Assembly: GCF_022788655.1 (NCBI RefSeq)
Contig: NZ_CP084951.1
Span: 248,001-312,000, forward strand
Direction: 5' to 3'
Source of the DNA: Sulfitobacter indolifex
Lineage (GTDB): Bacteria; Pseudomonadota; Alphaproteobacteria; Rhodobacterales; Rhodobacteraceae
DNA length: 64,000 bases
Below, in pieces: positions 18,321 to 26,814 of this stretch. Under the pieces are notes generated by a model that saw only the letters and a program-made list of their open reading frames with translations, was not told where the DNA came from and made no database searches. How positions within the stretch are numbered: position 1 is the first letter of the stretch; each line of letters begins with the position of its first letter. The position numbers and the translations under genes were made by a program.

Positions 18321-19084
18321 ACGCTGCCGCTGAACTTTGCCAAAGTCACGCCGCCGTCCTGCAAACCCTTGCGGACGGCGGTTGCAATTTGAACGGCCTC
18401 TGCGGTGTCACCATGTAGGCAGATCGTGTCGATCCGCGTGGGGATATGTTTGCCGCTTTCGGTGATGATTGCCCCGGCTTTGACCATCTCGACCATCCGC
18501 GCGGCGGCGTGATCGGCGTCATGGATTACAGCACCCGGTTTGCTGCGATCGACCAGAGTGGCGTCGTCGTTATAGGCGCGGTCGGCGAAGATTTCTCCGG
18601 CCCATTTGCAGCCCAGTGATTTCACTGCCCGTTCCTGCGCCGTGGCGGCCAGAACCATAACGATGAGGTCAGGGGCGACGCTGAGCGCCGCCTCATAAAG
18701 ATCACGAGCCAAGCCCTCATCTTCGGACGCCATATTCGCCAGCGCCCCATGCAGTTTCAGATGCCGCACCTCCGCGCCGACGCTGCGCGCCATGCCGACG
18801 CTTGCCGCGACCTGATAGCGGATCTGGTTCTGCAACGTCCCGCGCGGCAGCGCCATACGGTTGCGGCCAAACCCAGCCAAATCCATGAACCCCGGATGCG
18901 CGCCGATGCCGACACCATTGTCATGCGCCATGCGCATGGTGGCTGCCATCACATCCGCGTCGCCCGCATGGCCACCGCAGGCGATATTGGCCGAGGTTAC
19001 GACCTTCAACAGCGCCGCGTCGTCGCCCATTTTCCATGGCCCAAAGCTTTCGCCCATGTCGGCGTTGAGATCGACGGTGGTCAT
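18317..19084 (-). CDS. pxpA: 5-oxoprolinase subunit A (LamB/YcsF family)
   Basis: A 255-residue LamB/YcsF protein with the family start VDLNADMGESFGPWKMGDDA, the ANIACGGHAGD block, and IGAHPGFMDLAGFGRN. With PxpB and PxpC it forms the ATP-dependent 5-oxoprolinase that opens L-5-oxoproline (pyroglutamate) to glutamate. It is the last gene of the run and overlaps pxpC by four bases. Confidence 0.96.
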   Translation of the reverse strand: MTTVDLNADMGESFGPWKMGDDAALLKVVTSANIACGGHAGDADVMAATMRMAHDNGVGIGAHPGFMDLAGFGRNRMALPRGTLQNQIRYQVAASVGMARSVGAEVRHLKLHGALANMASEDEGLARDLYEAALSVAPDLIVMVLAATAQERAVKSLGCKWAGEIFADRAYNDDATLVDRSKPGAVIHDADHAAARMVEMVKAGAIITESGKHIPTRIDTICLHGDTAEAVQIATAVRKGLQDGGVTLAKFSGSV

Positions 19085-20112
19085 GTCTTGTCCTCCTTAA
19101 AAGGGTCAGCGGTGGCCGAAACCACGCCGGAGATCAGTTGATAGGCCAGCAAGTCGCGGATGCGTGCGGGATCGCGCAGCAGCGGCTGGCGTTGTTTTGG
19201 CAGGGCGGCGAGGGTGTCGCGGTGGCGGGTTTCGGCCGCGAGGGCTTCGTCAAGGTCGATGAATTCGAATTGCAGCGCCGCACCGGGTTGGGCCTGCGCC
19301 ACGATGGGCAGGTCGCAGGGGATCACGGTCCCGATACGGGGGTAGCCGCCAGTGGTCTGGCATTCGCACATCAGCACGAAGGGCGCGCCATCGCCGGTGA
19401 TCTGGATGTCGCCGGGGGTAATGACTTCGGAGACGATGGTGAGTTGCCCGCCGGTCGCGAAACCCTCGCCGTCATGGTCCATCCGCGCGCCCATGCGGTT
19501 GGCGCGGGCATCGCGGCGGAAGGTGGTTTCGGTAAAGCGCGCGCGGGTTGCATCGTCAAATGCGTCGGTCTGCATGGACGCCACGATGCGCACCCGCTCC
19601 GCGCCGAAACGGCTGTCGCGGGGCAGGGTGAGGTTCGTCTCGCCGCCCTTATCCGTCCCCAGCGGCAGGGTCTCTCCGCTTTGAAGCAAAGCGCCGATGC
19701 CAGCGGCAAGATGGCTTGAACGCGACTCCATCACCGGCTTAACATCAAAGCCGCCCCCCACATGGAGGTAGCCATATGCCCCGTCCCGAGCGCCGCCGAT
19801 GGTGAGTTTGGCCCCGGCAGGCAATAGGTGACTGGCGTTCCACGCAATCGGCTCTCCGTCGATGTTGACCTGCATCTGCGCGCCGGTGAGGGCGATACGG
19901 ATGTCTTGATCGGCTTCAAAGCTGCCGCCACTGCCCGCCATTTCCAACGCGGCACAGTTTGGGTCTTGGCCCAGCAGGGCTGCCCCTTCGTGCAGGGCGG
20001 TCGGGTCCGCAGCGCCGCCATGGGTCAGACCCAAGGCGCGGTAGCCGGGACGGCCAAGGTCTTGGATGGTCATGGCGGGCCCTGCTTGAAGGATGGTCAG
20101 CGCGGCACTCAT
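19081..20112 (-). CDS. pxpC: 5-oxoprolinase subunit C (biotin-dependent carboxyltransferase-like)
   Basis: A 343-residue protein with the PxpC/allophanate-hydrolase subunit 2 pattern: LQAGPAMTIQDLGRPGYRALGLTHGGAADP at the start, NCAALEMAGSGG, and the C-terminal CQTTGGYPRIGTVIPCDLPIVAQ block. It works as a complex with PxpB. Both its start and its stop overlap neighbours by four bases, so pxpB, pxpC and pxpA should be made in fixed ratio. Confidence 0.95.
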   Translation of the reverse strand: MSAALTILQAGPAMTIQDLGRPGYRALGLTHGGAADPTALHEGAALLGQDPNCAALEMAGSGGSFEADQDIRIALTGAQMQVNIDGEPIAWNASHLLPAGAKLTIGGARDGAYGYLHVGGGFDVKPVMESRSSHLAAGIGALLQSGETLPLGTDKGGETNLTLPRDSRFGAERVRIVASMQTDAFDDATRARFTETTFRRDARANRMGARMDHDGEGFATGGQLTIVSEVITPGDIQITGDGAPFVLMCECQTTGGYPRIGTVIPCDLPIVAQAQPGAALQFEFIDLDEALAAETRHRDTLAALPKQRQPLLRDPARIRDLLAYQLISGVVSATADPFKEDKT

Positions 20113-20837
20113 GTCAGCGCCTCCCGCTCGGCACCGCCGGTGGGATCACGGGCGATGCGGTCGAATTCTTGTCGTGTGATCGACGGGAAAACCAGCTCAT
20201 CACCGGGGGACAGCGGGAAGGGCATCTCGCTGCCGGGGCGGAAGGTGCGAAAGGCCGTCTGGCCGATGTGCCGCCAGCCGGTGGGGGAGGCATTGGTGAA
20301 AATGATCAACTGCCGGATCGCCATGACCAGTGACCCCGGCGGCACGGATTTTGTCAGCCCCTGCTGGCGGGGGATATCCCAATGCGGGGCCAGTTCACCC
20401 ATATAGGGCTGGCCGGGGGCGAAGCCGATGGTGAGCACGCGCACGCGGGACTGCGACAGCTCTGCGATTGCCGCGTCAGGATCGAGGCCAGCCGCGTCGG
20501 CTGCTTCCTCCAGCTGGGGGGCGAGGTCGGTACCATAGACGGTAGGCACATGCCACAAGCTGCGCCCGGCGGGGAGGGCTTCGGCGAACCAATCGCGTGT
20601 TTGGAGCAGATCACGCAGCCGGTTGGTCATCTTTGCAATGGCGTCTTGGGAGACTTCGAACTGCACAAAGGTCGACACGAGCGAGGTGCTGGTCTCGGTC
20701 ACTTCGGGCCAACCCTGTTCCTCTACCGCCGCGCGAAATGCCAGCGCGGCGCGGTTGGCGGGTTCGGACATCCTTTCAGCAAAGGTGATCAGCAGGCCAG
20801 AGAGGCCAACGCTGCGGATGCGGGGCCAGTCAGTCAT
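20109..20837 (-). CDS. pxpB: 5-oxoprolinase subunit B
   Basis: A 242-residue allophanate-hydrolase subunit 1-like protein. It has the N-terminal GLSGLLITFAERM region, the VPTVYGTDLAPQLEEAADAAGLD block, and the conserved C-terminal LTIGFAPGQPYMGELAPHWDIPRQ and PPGSLVMAIRQ stretches. It forms the kinase-like part of the 5-oxoprolinase complex with PxpC. Its start overlaps the end of the upstream transporter by eight bases. Confidence 0.94.
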   Translation of the reverse strand: MTDWPRIRSVGLSGLLITFAERMSEPANRAALAFRAAVEEQGWPEVTETSTSLVSTFVQFEVSQDAIAKMTNRLRDLLQTRDWFAEALPAGRSLWHVPTVYGTDLAPQLEEAADAAGLDPDAAIAELSQSRVRVLTIGFAPGQPYMGELAPHWDIPRQQGLTKSVPPGSLVMAIRQLIIFTNASPTGWRHIGQTAFRTFRPGSEMPFPLSPGDELVFPSITRQEFDRIARDPTGGAEREALT

Positions 20838-21762
20838 TGCAAAGCATCCTTTCGTAGAGGCGCGGTAGCAGCACCGGGGTCAGGTACATCGGCAGTTGCC
20901 AGCAGCCGATAAAGACCATCAGCGGGGCCAGAACCTCGGGCGGGAGTGCGACGAGGAAAAGCGCGATGTTGCGGTTGCCCGCGCCGATCGCCAGCGGCCC
21001 GGCCACGGCATGCAGCGGGCCACGGCGCAGCAATAAAAGCGCTGCGGCCTGCAACAGATAGCTTAGGGCGAAGGCCAGCACCGTCCAGACCGCCACGGCC
21101 CAAGGATCGCTGCGCAGCGCCGGGTTCAGCGCGGCCATCAACCCAACAACGATGATACAAAACGCCAGCACCGACGCCCCGTCGAGCGCTTCGATCTGGC
21201 GTGCCGTGGGGCGCGGCAGCAGAACGTGACGCAGGACAAAGCCCAGCCCCGTCGCAGCAAGGATTACGGCCAGCAGGCGCAGCGCGGCCAAGGCGACTTC
21301 GGACGTGGGGCCAAGTTGCGGCAAAAGGGCCAGCACTGGTAACACGGTCAGCGGAAAGGCGGCGGTGCCCAAGACCATCAATTGCATCATGCGCCCAGCA
21401 TCGAGCCGCAGCAACAGGGCGAGGTTGACGCTGCCCGTCAGCGCCGGCGCGGCTGAGGCCAGTGTCACCGCCAGCGCGGCGGGCGTTTGGCCCAGCCCAG
21501 CCAGCGCAAAGCCCCCAAGCAGCATCAGCGGCAGCGCCGTCTGCAGCGCCAGCACCGACGCCAACCCCCACCGCAAATCGCGCGCCGCACCGGTTGCGGC
21601 GCGGTGCCCGATCCTGAGCGCGGTGATCGTCAGCAGTGCTGCCACCATCTGCGGCAGCCAGTCCGCCAGCGCCGCCGCGAGGCTGGGCAGGGTCAAGCCA
21701 GCCAGCAGCCCGACGATCAGACAGGCCCGCGCATGGCGCGACGCCACCCTCAGGAGATACAT
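20830..21762 (-). CDS. Bile acid:sodium symporter-like (BASS) membrane protein
   Basis: A 310-residue hydrophobic protein with about nine membrane segments. It resembles the bile-acid/sodium symporter fold in the crossing-helix block VTLASAAPALTGSVNLALLLRLDAG and the C-terminal PLAIGAGNRNIALFLVALPPEVLAPLMVF. It sits between dctM (12 bp upstream) and pxpB (8-bp overlap), so it probably moves the substrate or product of 5-oxoprolinase. A 325-residue frame shifted within the same stretch is its shadow: it is arginine-rich and lacks membrane segments. Confidence 0.8.
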   Translation of the reverse strand: MYLLRVASRHARACLIVGLLAGLTLPSLAAALADWLPQMVAALLTITALRIGHRAATGAARDLRWGLASVLALQTALPLMLLGGFALAGLGQTPAALAVTLASAAPALTGSVNLALLLRLDAGRMMQLMVLGTAAFPLTVLPVLALLPQLGPTSEVALAALRLLAVILAATGLGFVLRHVLLPRPTARQIEALDGASVLAFCIIVVGLMAALNPALRSDPWAVAVWTVLAFALSYLLQAAALLLLRRGPLHAVAGPLAIGAGNRNIALFLVALPPEVLAPLMVFIGCWQLPMYLTPVLLPRLYERMLCND

Positions 21763-21774
21763 GGGCTGTCACCG

Positions 21775-23085
21775 CTAAACGGGCGCGCTGCGCAGGTTCT
21801 CGGGCAGCCATGTGGCCACTTCGGGGAACCAGATCAGCACGAAGACCATAAAGACCATGATCGCAAACATCGGCAGCGCGGCCTTGGTGATATAGCCCAT
21901 CTCGTGATTGGTCATGCCCTGCAACACAAAGAGGTTGAAGCCAATTGGCGGCGTGATCTGGGCCATCTCAACCACGACGACCACGAAGATACCGAACCAG
22001 ATCAGATCAATCCCGGCCCCGCGCACCATCGGCTCAACCACGGCCATGGTCAGCACGACCGAAGAGATACCATCAAGGAACATGCCCAGCACGATGTAGA
22101 AGACCAAGAGCGCCATCAGCAGTTCAAACCGCGAAAGCTCCATCGCTGCGATCCCATCCGCCAGCGCGCGGGGCAGGCCGGTAAAGCCCATCGACAGTTT
22201 CAGGAAAGCCGCCCCCGCAAGGATCAACGCGATCATCGCAGAGGTGCGCATCGCGCCCATGAGGCTCTCGCGGAAGCTGTACCAATTCAGCGACCCTTGG
22301 AACAGCGCCAGCGTCAGTGAGCCGATCACGCCAATGGCGGCGGCCTCGGTTGCGGTGGCGAAACCCAGATACATCGACCCGATCACGACCGAGATCAGCG
22401 CAAAGACCGGCAGCAGGAAGCGCGAATTGCGGAGCTTCTCGGCAAAGGTCATGTCTGTCTCAACGTCGGGGTTCCAGTCTTTCGACAGCATGCTGGTGAT
22501 CGCGACATAGCCCATGAACATCAGCGCCAGCAGCAAGCCGGGCATGACACCTGCAAAGAACAGCTTGGTGATGCTTTCGTTCACCGTGACGCCATAGACG
22601 ATCAGCGCCAGCGAAGGCGGGATCATCAGGCCCAGCGTGGCGGCGCCCGCCAGCGTACCGATGATCATCTTCTCAGGATAGTTGCGCGCCCGAAGTTCAG
22701 GGATCGACATCTTGCCCACCGTTGTCAGCGTCGCGGCGGAGGAGCCAGAGACAGCAGCAAAGACCGTGCAGCCGACGATATTGGTATGCACCAAGCCGCC
22801 CGGCAGCTTGGCCAGCCACGGCGACAGTCCGCGAAACATGTCTTGCGATAGGCGCGTGCGGTAGAGGATTTCACCCATCCAGACAAAAAGCGGCAATGCG
22901 GTCAGGGTCCAGCTAGACGAGCTGGCCCAGATGGTGGTGATCATCGCGTCGCCAACAGGGCGCGTGGTGAACAATTCCATCCCGACCCAAGCAACGCCCA
23001 TCAGGGCCAGCCCGACCCAGACACCAGTGCCGAGCAGGAAAAACAGGACGATCAGAAATAGGGCGATGGCGTAAATCTCGGTCAT
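21775..23085 (-). CDS. TRAP transporter large permease (DctM family)
   Basis: A 436-residue DctM-type permease with about 12 membrane segments. Signature blocks are GCTVFAAVSGSSAATLTTVGKMSIPEL, GTLAGAATLGLMIPPSLALIVYG, and the C-terminal EMAQITPPIGFNLFVLQG. It is the ion-coupled translocating subunit for the adjacent binding protein and small permease. The ATG at 23085, four bases after the dctQ stop, is chosen over the upstream extension. Confidence 0.95.
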   Translation of the reverse strand: MTEIYAIALFLIVLFFLLGTGVWVGLALMGVAWVGMELFTTRPVGDAMITTIWASSSSWTLTALPLFVWMGEILYRTRLSQDMFRGLSPWLAKLPGGLVHTNIVGCTVFAAVSGSSAATLTTVGKMSIPELRARNYPEKMIIGTLAGAATLGLMIPPSLALIVYGVTVNESITKLFFAGVMPGLLLALMFMGYVAITSMLSKDWNPDVETDMTFAEKLRNSRFLLPVFALISVVIGSMYLGFATATEAAAIGVIGSLTLALFQGSLNWYSFRESLMGAMRTSAMIALILAGAAFLKLSMGFTGLPRALADGIAAMELSRFELLMALLVFYIVLGMFLDGISSVVLTMAVVEPMVRGAGIDLIWFGIFVVVVVEMAQITPPIGFNLFVLQGMTNHEMGYITKAALPMFAIMVFMVFVLIWFPEVATWLPENLRSAPV

Positions 23086-23089
23086 GGCG

Positions 23090-23614
23090 TCATTCCCCGA
23101 AGCTTTGATCGACAAGATCACGGGTGACGCGGTGGTCGCCCTTAAAGATGAGATGCAAAAGGTTGTCTGTCAGTGCGATGGCCAGAATCCCGCCGCCGAT
23201 CACCATGACGGATTGCGGCATCCACAGCGCAGTGGCGTCTTGGTCTTGGCTGACCTCGTTGAACTTCCACGACCAGTAGACGAACCAATAGGCGTAATAG
23301 GTGAAGTACCAAGCCACCGCAGCGGCCACGGCGAAACACCAGATATCCAGCAGCCGACGGCCCTTATCGCTGAGCGCATTCACAAGGATCGACACGCGGA
23401 TATGTGAGCCACGGTTGAGCGCGTTTGCAAAGGCAAGGAAACTGGCCCCGGCCATGGCATAGCCCGCATAGCTGGCAGCGCCCGGAAAGACATTGCCGGT
23501 CCAGCGGGCGACCATTTGGGCAACGATCAGCGTTAGGATGGCGACAAGACAGACCGCCGCCAGCGCCCCCGCCCCGGTGTAAAGCCCGTCCAATATATTG
23601 CGCAGCGTCTTCAT
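23090..23614 (-). CDS. TRAP transporter small permease (DctQ family)
   Basis: A 174-residue protein with four membrane segments and the DctQ pattern: RWTGNVFPGAASYAGYAMAGASFLAFANALNRGSHIRVSILVN, then VMVIGGGILAIALTDNLLHLI. It forms the membrane partner of DctM. It is separated from dctP by 71 bp containing a GC-rich hairpin and is four bases ahead of dctM. Confidence 0.94.
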   Translation of the reverse strand: MKTLRNILDGLYTGAGALAAVCLVAILTLIVAQMVARWTGNVFPGAASYAGYAMAGASFLAFANALNRGSHIRVSILVNALSDKGRRLLDIWCFAVAAAVAWYFTYYAYWFVYWSWKFNEVSQDQDATALWMPQSVMVIGGGILAIALTDNLLHLIFKGDHRVTRDLVDQSFGE

Positions 23615-23648
23615 CCGACCCTCCCTAGTTCATGCCCCGGCATGAGAA

Positions 23649-23673
23649 CGGCGGCCCCGAAACAGGGCCGCCG
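23649..23673 (-). terminator. Intra-operon hairpin between dctP and dctQ
   Basis: CGGCGGCCC and GGGCCGCCG form a perfect 9-bp GC stem with a 7-base loop, 12 bases after the dctP stop. No long T run follows, so it is more likely a partial terminator or an RNA-stabilising stem that raises binding-protein levels over the permeases. Confidence 0.6.
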
Positions 23674-23685
23674 CAAGTTGTGCGA

Positions 23686-24675
23686 TTATTGCATCGCCTT
23701 ATAGTCATCGACGATTGCTGCGCCGTCTTCGCCAGCGGCTTCAAGCCACTCTTGCGTCATTGTCTCACCCACTTCGCGCAAGCCGGACATCAGCTCTTCG
23801 CTCGCAGGTTCAACGTTCATGCCGCCTTCGCGCAACCCGTCATAGGTGAACTGGGTGTAGTCCTTGGCCGCTTGAAGGCCGCGCTCTTCGGCTTCGGTCG
23901 CGCAGGTGGTGACCGCTTCTTTGTTGGCGTCAGAGACATCTGCCCAAACGTCAGCGTTCACCATCACGTAGTTGCGCGGCAGCCATGCGTCGACTTCGTA
24001 GAAATGCGTCAGGCTTTCCCAGACTTTCTGGTCATAACCGGTGGCCCCTGAGGAGATCATCGATTCCGCCACGCCGGTAGCAAAGGCTTGGCTGACTTCA
24101 GCGGCCTCAATGGTGACGGGCGACATGCCGGTCAGTTCGGCCAAACGCGCGGTGGTGTTGTTGTAGGAGCGGAACTTCACGCCCTTCATGTCTTCGACCG
24201 AGCCGACCTCTTTCTTGAAGTAGAGACCCTGGGGCGGCCATGGCACGTTATAAAGCAGGACGAGGTTTTGCTCTTCGAGCACGGCTTCGACCTTGGGCTT
24301 GGCGGCTTCCCACAGTTTCGCGCTGGCTTCGAAAGATGGGGCGAGGAACGGGATGGAGTCGAACCCGAAGACTGCGTTCTCGTTCTGGTGGCCGGAAAGC
24401 AGACGCTCGCCCAGCTGGACCTGACCGGTCTGGATGGCGCGTTTGATATCGGCCCCGGCAAAGAGCGCGCCGCCCGGATGCACGGTGATCTCGATCTCGC
24501 CGCCGGTCGCTTCGGTCACGCATTCAGCGAATTGCACGCCGTTCTCGGAGTGGAAGTTCGACGCCGAATAGGCCATCGGCATGTCCCATTTCTCGGCGGC
24601 GAAAGCGGGCATGGCGGTGCCCAGTGTCAGGGCGGTCATCGCCGCGCCGGCCATCAGTCTTGCTGTAAGTGTCAT
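23686..24675 (-). CDS. TRAP transporter substrate-binding protein (DctP family)
   Basis: A 329-residue periplasmic protein with a Sec signal peptide (MTLTARLMAGAAMTALTLGTAMPAFA). DctP-family blocks follow: NFHSENGVQFAECVTEATGGEIEITVHPGGAL, and GVKFRSYNNTTARLAELTGMSP with the conserved arginine that binds a substrate carboxylate. The start at 24675 is set by a GGGAGAAA ribosome binding site and a complete signal peptide. Context with pxpBCA suggests 5-oxoproline or a related carboxylated compound as ligand; this is inference. Confidence 0.94.
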   Translation of the reverse strand: MTLTARLMAGAAMTALTLGTAMPAFAAEKWDMPMAYSASNFHSENGVQFAECVTEATGGEIEITVHPGGALFAGADIKRAIQTGQVQLGERLLSGHQNENAVFGFDSIPFLAPSFEASAKLWEAAKPKVEAVLEEQNLVLLYNVPWPPQGLYFKKEVGSVEDMKGVKFRSYNNTTARLAELTGMSPVTIEAAEVSQAFATGVAESMISSGATGYDQKVWESLTHFYEVDAWLPRNYVMVNADVWADVSDANKEAVTTCATEAEERGLQAAKDYTQFTYDGLREGGMNVEPASEELMSGLREVGETMTQEWLEAAGEDGAAIVDDYKAMQ

Positions 24676-24716
24676 GTGGTTTCTCCCTAGTTTTTTCATA
24701 GTCGCGCTTGGCGTTA

Positions 24717-25955
24717 TCAGTCGAAGCGCTGGGGGTGATACGGGGCAAGATCCGTGTTTGGCGGCTGCCCCGTGATCAATCCGGCGATCAGTCGGCCCGT
24801 TTTTGGCCCGCCCGTCAACCCGATGTGGTGATGCCCGAAGGCAGTATAGACCCGGCTCGTCCCAATCTGCCCAATCAGGGGCAGCGAGTCGCTGGGGGCG
24901 GGTCGGTGCCCCAGCCATTCGATCTCATCTTCGGCGGTGAGGCCGGGAAAAGCGGCTTTGGCTTGGCGGCGCAGCAGGGCGAGCGGTGCTTTAGACGCGC
25001 CTGCCTCGAGCCCGCCGAATTCAACGATCCCGGCGCAGCGCAGCCCGTCGGCCATCGGCGTGGCGACGAATTTGCCCGCCGCCATCATGGTGGGGCGCGA
25101 CGGGCCGCCTTGTGCATCTTTGAACACGATATGATAGCCGCGTTCGGATTCCAGCGGCACGTTGATCCCCAGCTTGCGCATCAGCGGTTTCGACCAGACG
25201 CCGGTGGCCAACAGCACGTCGTCGCAGGGCAACGGGCCTTGGTCCGTCAGGACCGAAGTGACCTCTTCATCAAGGAGCGTAATGTCCTGAACCTCGGCGC
25301 GTTTGATCGTGCCGCCCATCCCCTCGAACGCTTTGGCCAGAGCGCGGACATAGCCGCCGGGGTCGGCGATGAAACCGTGGTCGGCCAGCTGGGCAACGCA
25401 GGTAATCTGCGGGCCATAGGCGGGGTCGAATTCCTGCACCGCGCCACCTTCGATGATCTCGGGCACGAAACCGGCGTCTTTGCGCAGCGCCCATGTATAG
25501 GCTTCGGCATCAAAGGCCGCCCGGCTTGTATAGGCAAAGCAATAGTCGCTGTCGTGAACCCAATCTTCCAACCCCAGATCGGCACAAAGGGCTTTGTGCT
25601 GAGCCACACTGTCGCTGACGATAGGCGCCAACCCGCGAGAGATGCGGCGGGTGTCGGTGTCATTCGCGTTGCTCATGTAGCGGCGCAGCCACGGCAGCAG
25701 ACGTGGCACATAGGGCCAGCGCAGGAACAACGGAAATTCCGGATCGCGCAACATGCCCGGCGCTTTGCGCAGCAGGCCCGGCCCGGTGACAGGGGCCACC
25801 CCGCATGCTGCCAGCACACCGCCATTACCATGGGACGTGCCGCGGCCCGGCTCGGACCGGTCAACCAACGTTACCTTCGCCCCGGCGCGACGCAGCCAGA
25901 TCGCGGCAGAGACGCCGACGATCCCGGCGCCGATGACAACGACATGCTGGCTCAT
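24717..25955 (-). CDS. FAD-dependent D-amino-acid dehydrogenase-like oxidoreductase
   Basis: A 412-residue DAO-family flavoprotein of DadA type. The N-terminal dinucleotide site is VVVIGAGIVGVSAAIWLRRAGAKVTLVD, followed by RGTSHGNGGVL. The C-terminal part reads WLGHRPAPSDSLPLIGQIG and FGHHHIGLTGGPKTGRLIAGLI. Such enzymes deaminate D-amino acids and feed electrons to the respiratory chain. It is first in the run leading to the TRAP and pxp genes, 41 bp ahead of dctP, and is divergent from the racemase gene. Confidence 0.9.
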   Translation of the reverse strand: MSQHVVVIGAGIVGVSAAIWLRRAGAKVTLVDRSEPGRGTSHGNGGVLAACGVAPVTGPGLLRKAPGMLRDPEFPLFLRWPYVPRLLPWLRRYMSNANDTDTRRISRGLAPIVSDSVAQHKALCADLGLEDWVHDSDYCFAYTSRAAFDAEAYTWALRKDAGFVPEIIEGGAVQEFDPAYGPQITCVAQLADHGFIADPGGYVRALAKAFEGMGGTIKRAEVQDITLLDEEVTSVLTDQGPLPCDDVLLATGVWSKPLMRKLGINVPLESERGYHIVFKDAQGGPSRPTMMAAGKFVATPMADGLRCAGIVEFGGLEAGASKAPLALLRRQAKAAFPGLTAEDEIEWLGHRPAPSDSLPLIGQIGTSRVYTAFGHHHIGLTGGPKTGRLIAGLITGQPPNTDLAPYHPQRFD

Positions 25956-26033
25956 GAGGTGAGGCTTTCGATTTTACGTCGCATGATGGCTTGGTTCCTT
26001 TCGGGCATCTTTGCATAAAAAATCACCACGTCA

Positions 26034-26053
26034 ATAAAATGTTGATAAAATGT
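26034..26053. promoter_or_regulatory. Tandem ATAAAATGT repeat in the dadA-like/racemase divergent promoter
   Basis: ATAAAATGT occurs at 26034-26042 and 26045-26053 (11-bp period, one helical turn) inside the 160-bp AT-rich gap between two divergent genes. It is a candidate binding site for the regulator of this locus. Confidence 0.35.
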
Positions 26054-26118
26054 CATCGTTGTCGTTTCTCTTGTCCTGCGTGATCATCAGAGGCACCTTG
26101 CGCCTAAATGGAGGGCAG

Positions 26119-26814
26119 ATGGTGAAAGATACAGACGCGCGGCTGGGGATACTCATGCTCGACACGCGGTTCCCCCGCATTCTGGGCGATGTCGGCAATG
26201 CGGGCAGTTGGCCCTTTCCGGTGCGCTATGCAGTTGTGCCCGGCGCCACGCCCGAAGCGATTGTCTGCGATGATATCGAACCCTTCGTGGTAGCCTTCAT
26301 CGCGGCGGGGCGGGCGCTGGTTGCGGAAGGCTGCACCGGCATCGCTACCACGTGCGGGTTCTTAGCATTGATCCGGCCCCGACTGGCCAAAGCGCTTGGC
26401 GTTCCGGTTGCCGCGTCAGCGCTTGAGCAGGCGGGGCAGATCGCGGCCTGTCTGCCGCCTGGGCAAAAGGTGGGGATTTTGACGATCTCAGCGGGCACGC
26501 TTTCGCCCGCCCATCTGCGCGCGGCTGGTGTTCCTGACGGCAGCCCGGTGGCCGGGCTGGAGGGCAGCAGTTTTGCACAGACGATCCTTGGAAATGCTCC
26601 TGAACTGGACGTCGCACAGGCGCGGGCAGACATGGTTCAGGCCGCAAACCAACTGGTCGCCACCAATCCGGATGTTGGCGCGATCCTGTTGGAATGCACT
26701 AATATGGTGCCCTATGCGCCCGATATCGCGGCGGCCACGGGGCGGCCCGTGCATTCGATCCACAGCTATCTTAATTGGTTTCACGCAGGGTTGCAGCCGC
26801 CCCGTTTCGCCTAG
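26119..26814 (+). CDS. Aspartate/glutamate/hydantoin racemase-family protein
   Basis: A 231-residue protein with the two-cysteine layout of Asp/Glu racemases: GIATTCGFLALI near residue 77 and LLECTNMVPYAPDI near residue 193. The family inverts the alpha carbon of acidic amino acids or hydantoins without cofactor. The start at 26119 follows GGAGGG; the frame upstream lacks family sequence. It is divergent from the D-amino-acid dehydrogenase-like gene, so it may supply or remove a D-isomer in 5-oxoproline or glutamate metabolism. Its stop overlaps that of the next gene on the other strand in the sequence CTAG. Confidence 0.82.
   Translation: MVKDTDARLGILMLDTRFPRILGDVGNAGSWPFPVRYAVVPGATPEAIVCDDIEPFVVAFIAAGRALVAEGCTGIATTCGFLALIRPRLAKALGVPVAASALEQAGQIAACLPPGQKVGILTISAGTLSPAHLRAAGVPDGSPVAGLEGSSFAQTILGNAPELDVAQARADMVQAANQLVATNPDVGAILLECTNMVPYAPDIAAATGRPVHSIHSYLNWFHAGLQPPRFA

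Noticed and set aside
20834..21811. 325-codon frame on the - strand overlapping the BASS-like gene
   Set aside because: A frame-shifted reading of the same DNA; arginine- and glycine-rich with no membrane segments, while the alternative frame is a good membrane protein.
24708..26018. 436-codon open frame on the + strand
   Set aside because: Antisense to the DadA-like gene, with no recognisable motifs and no ribosome binding site.
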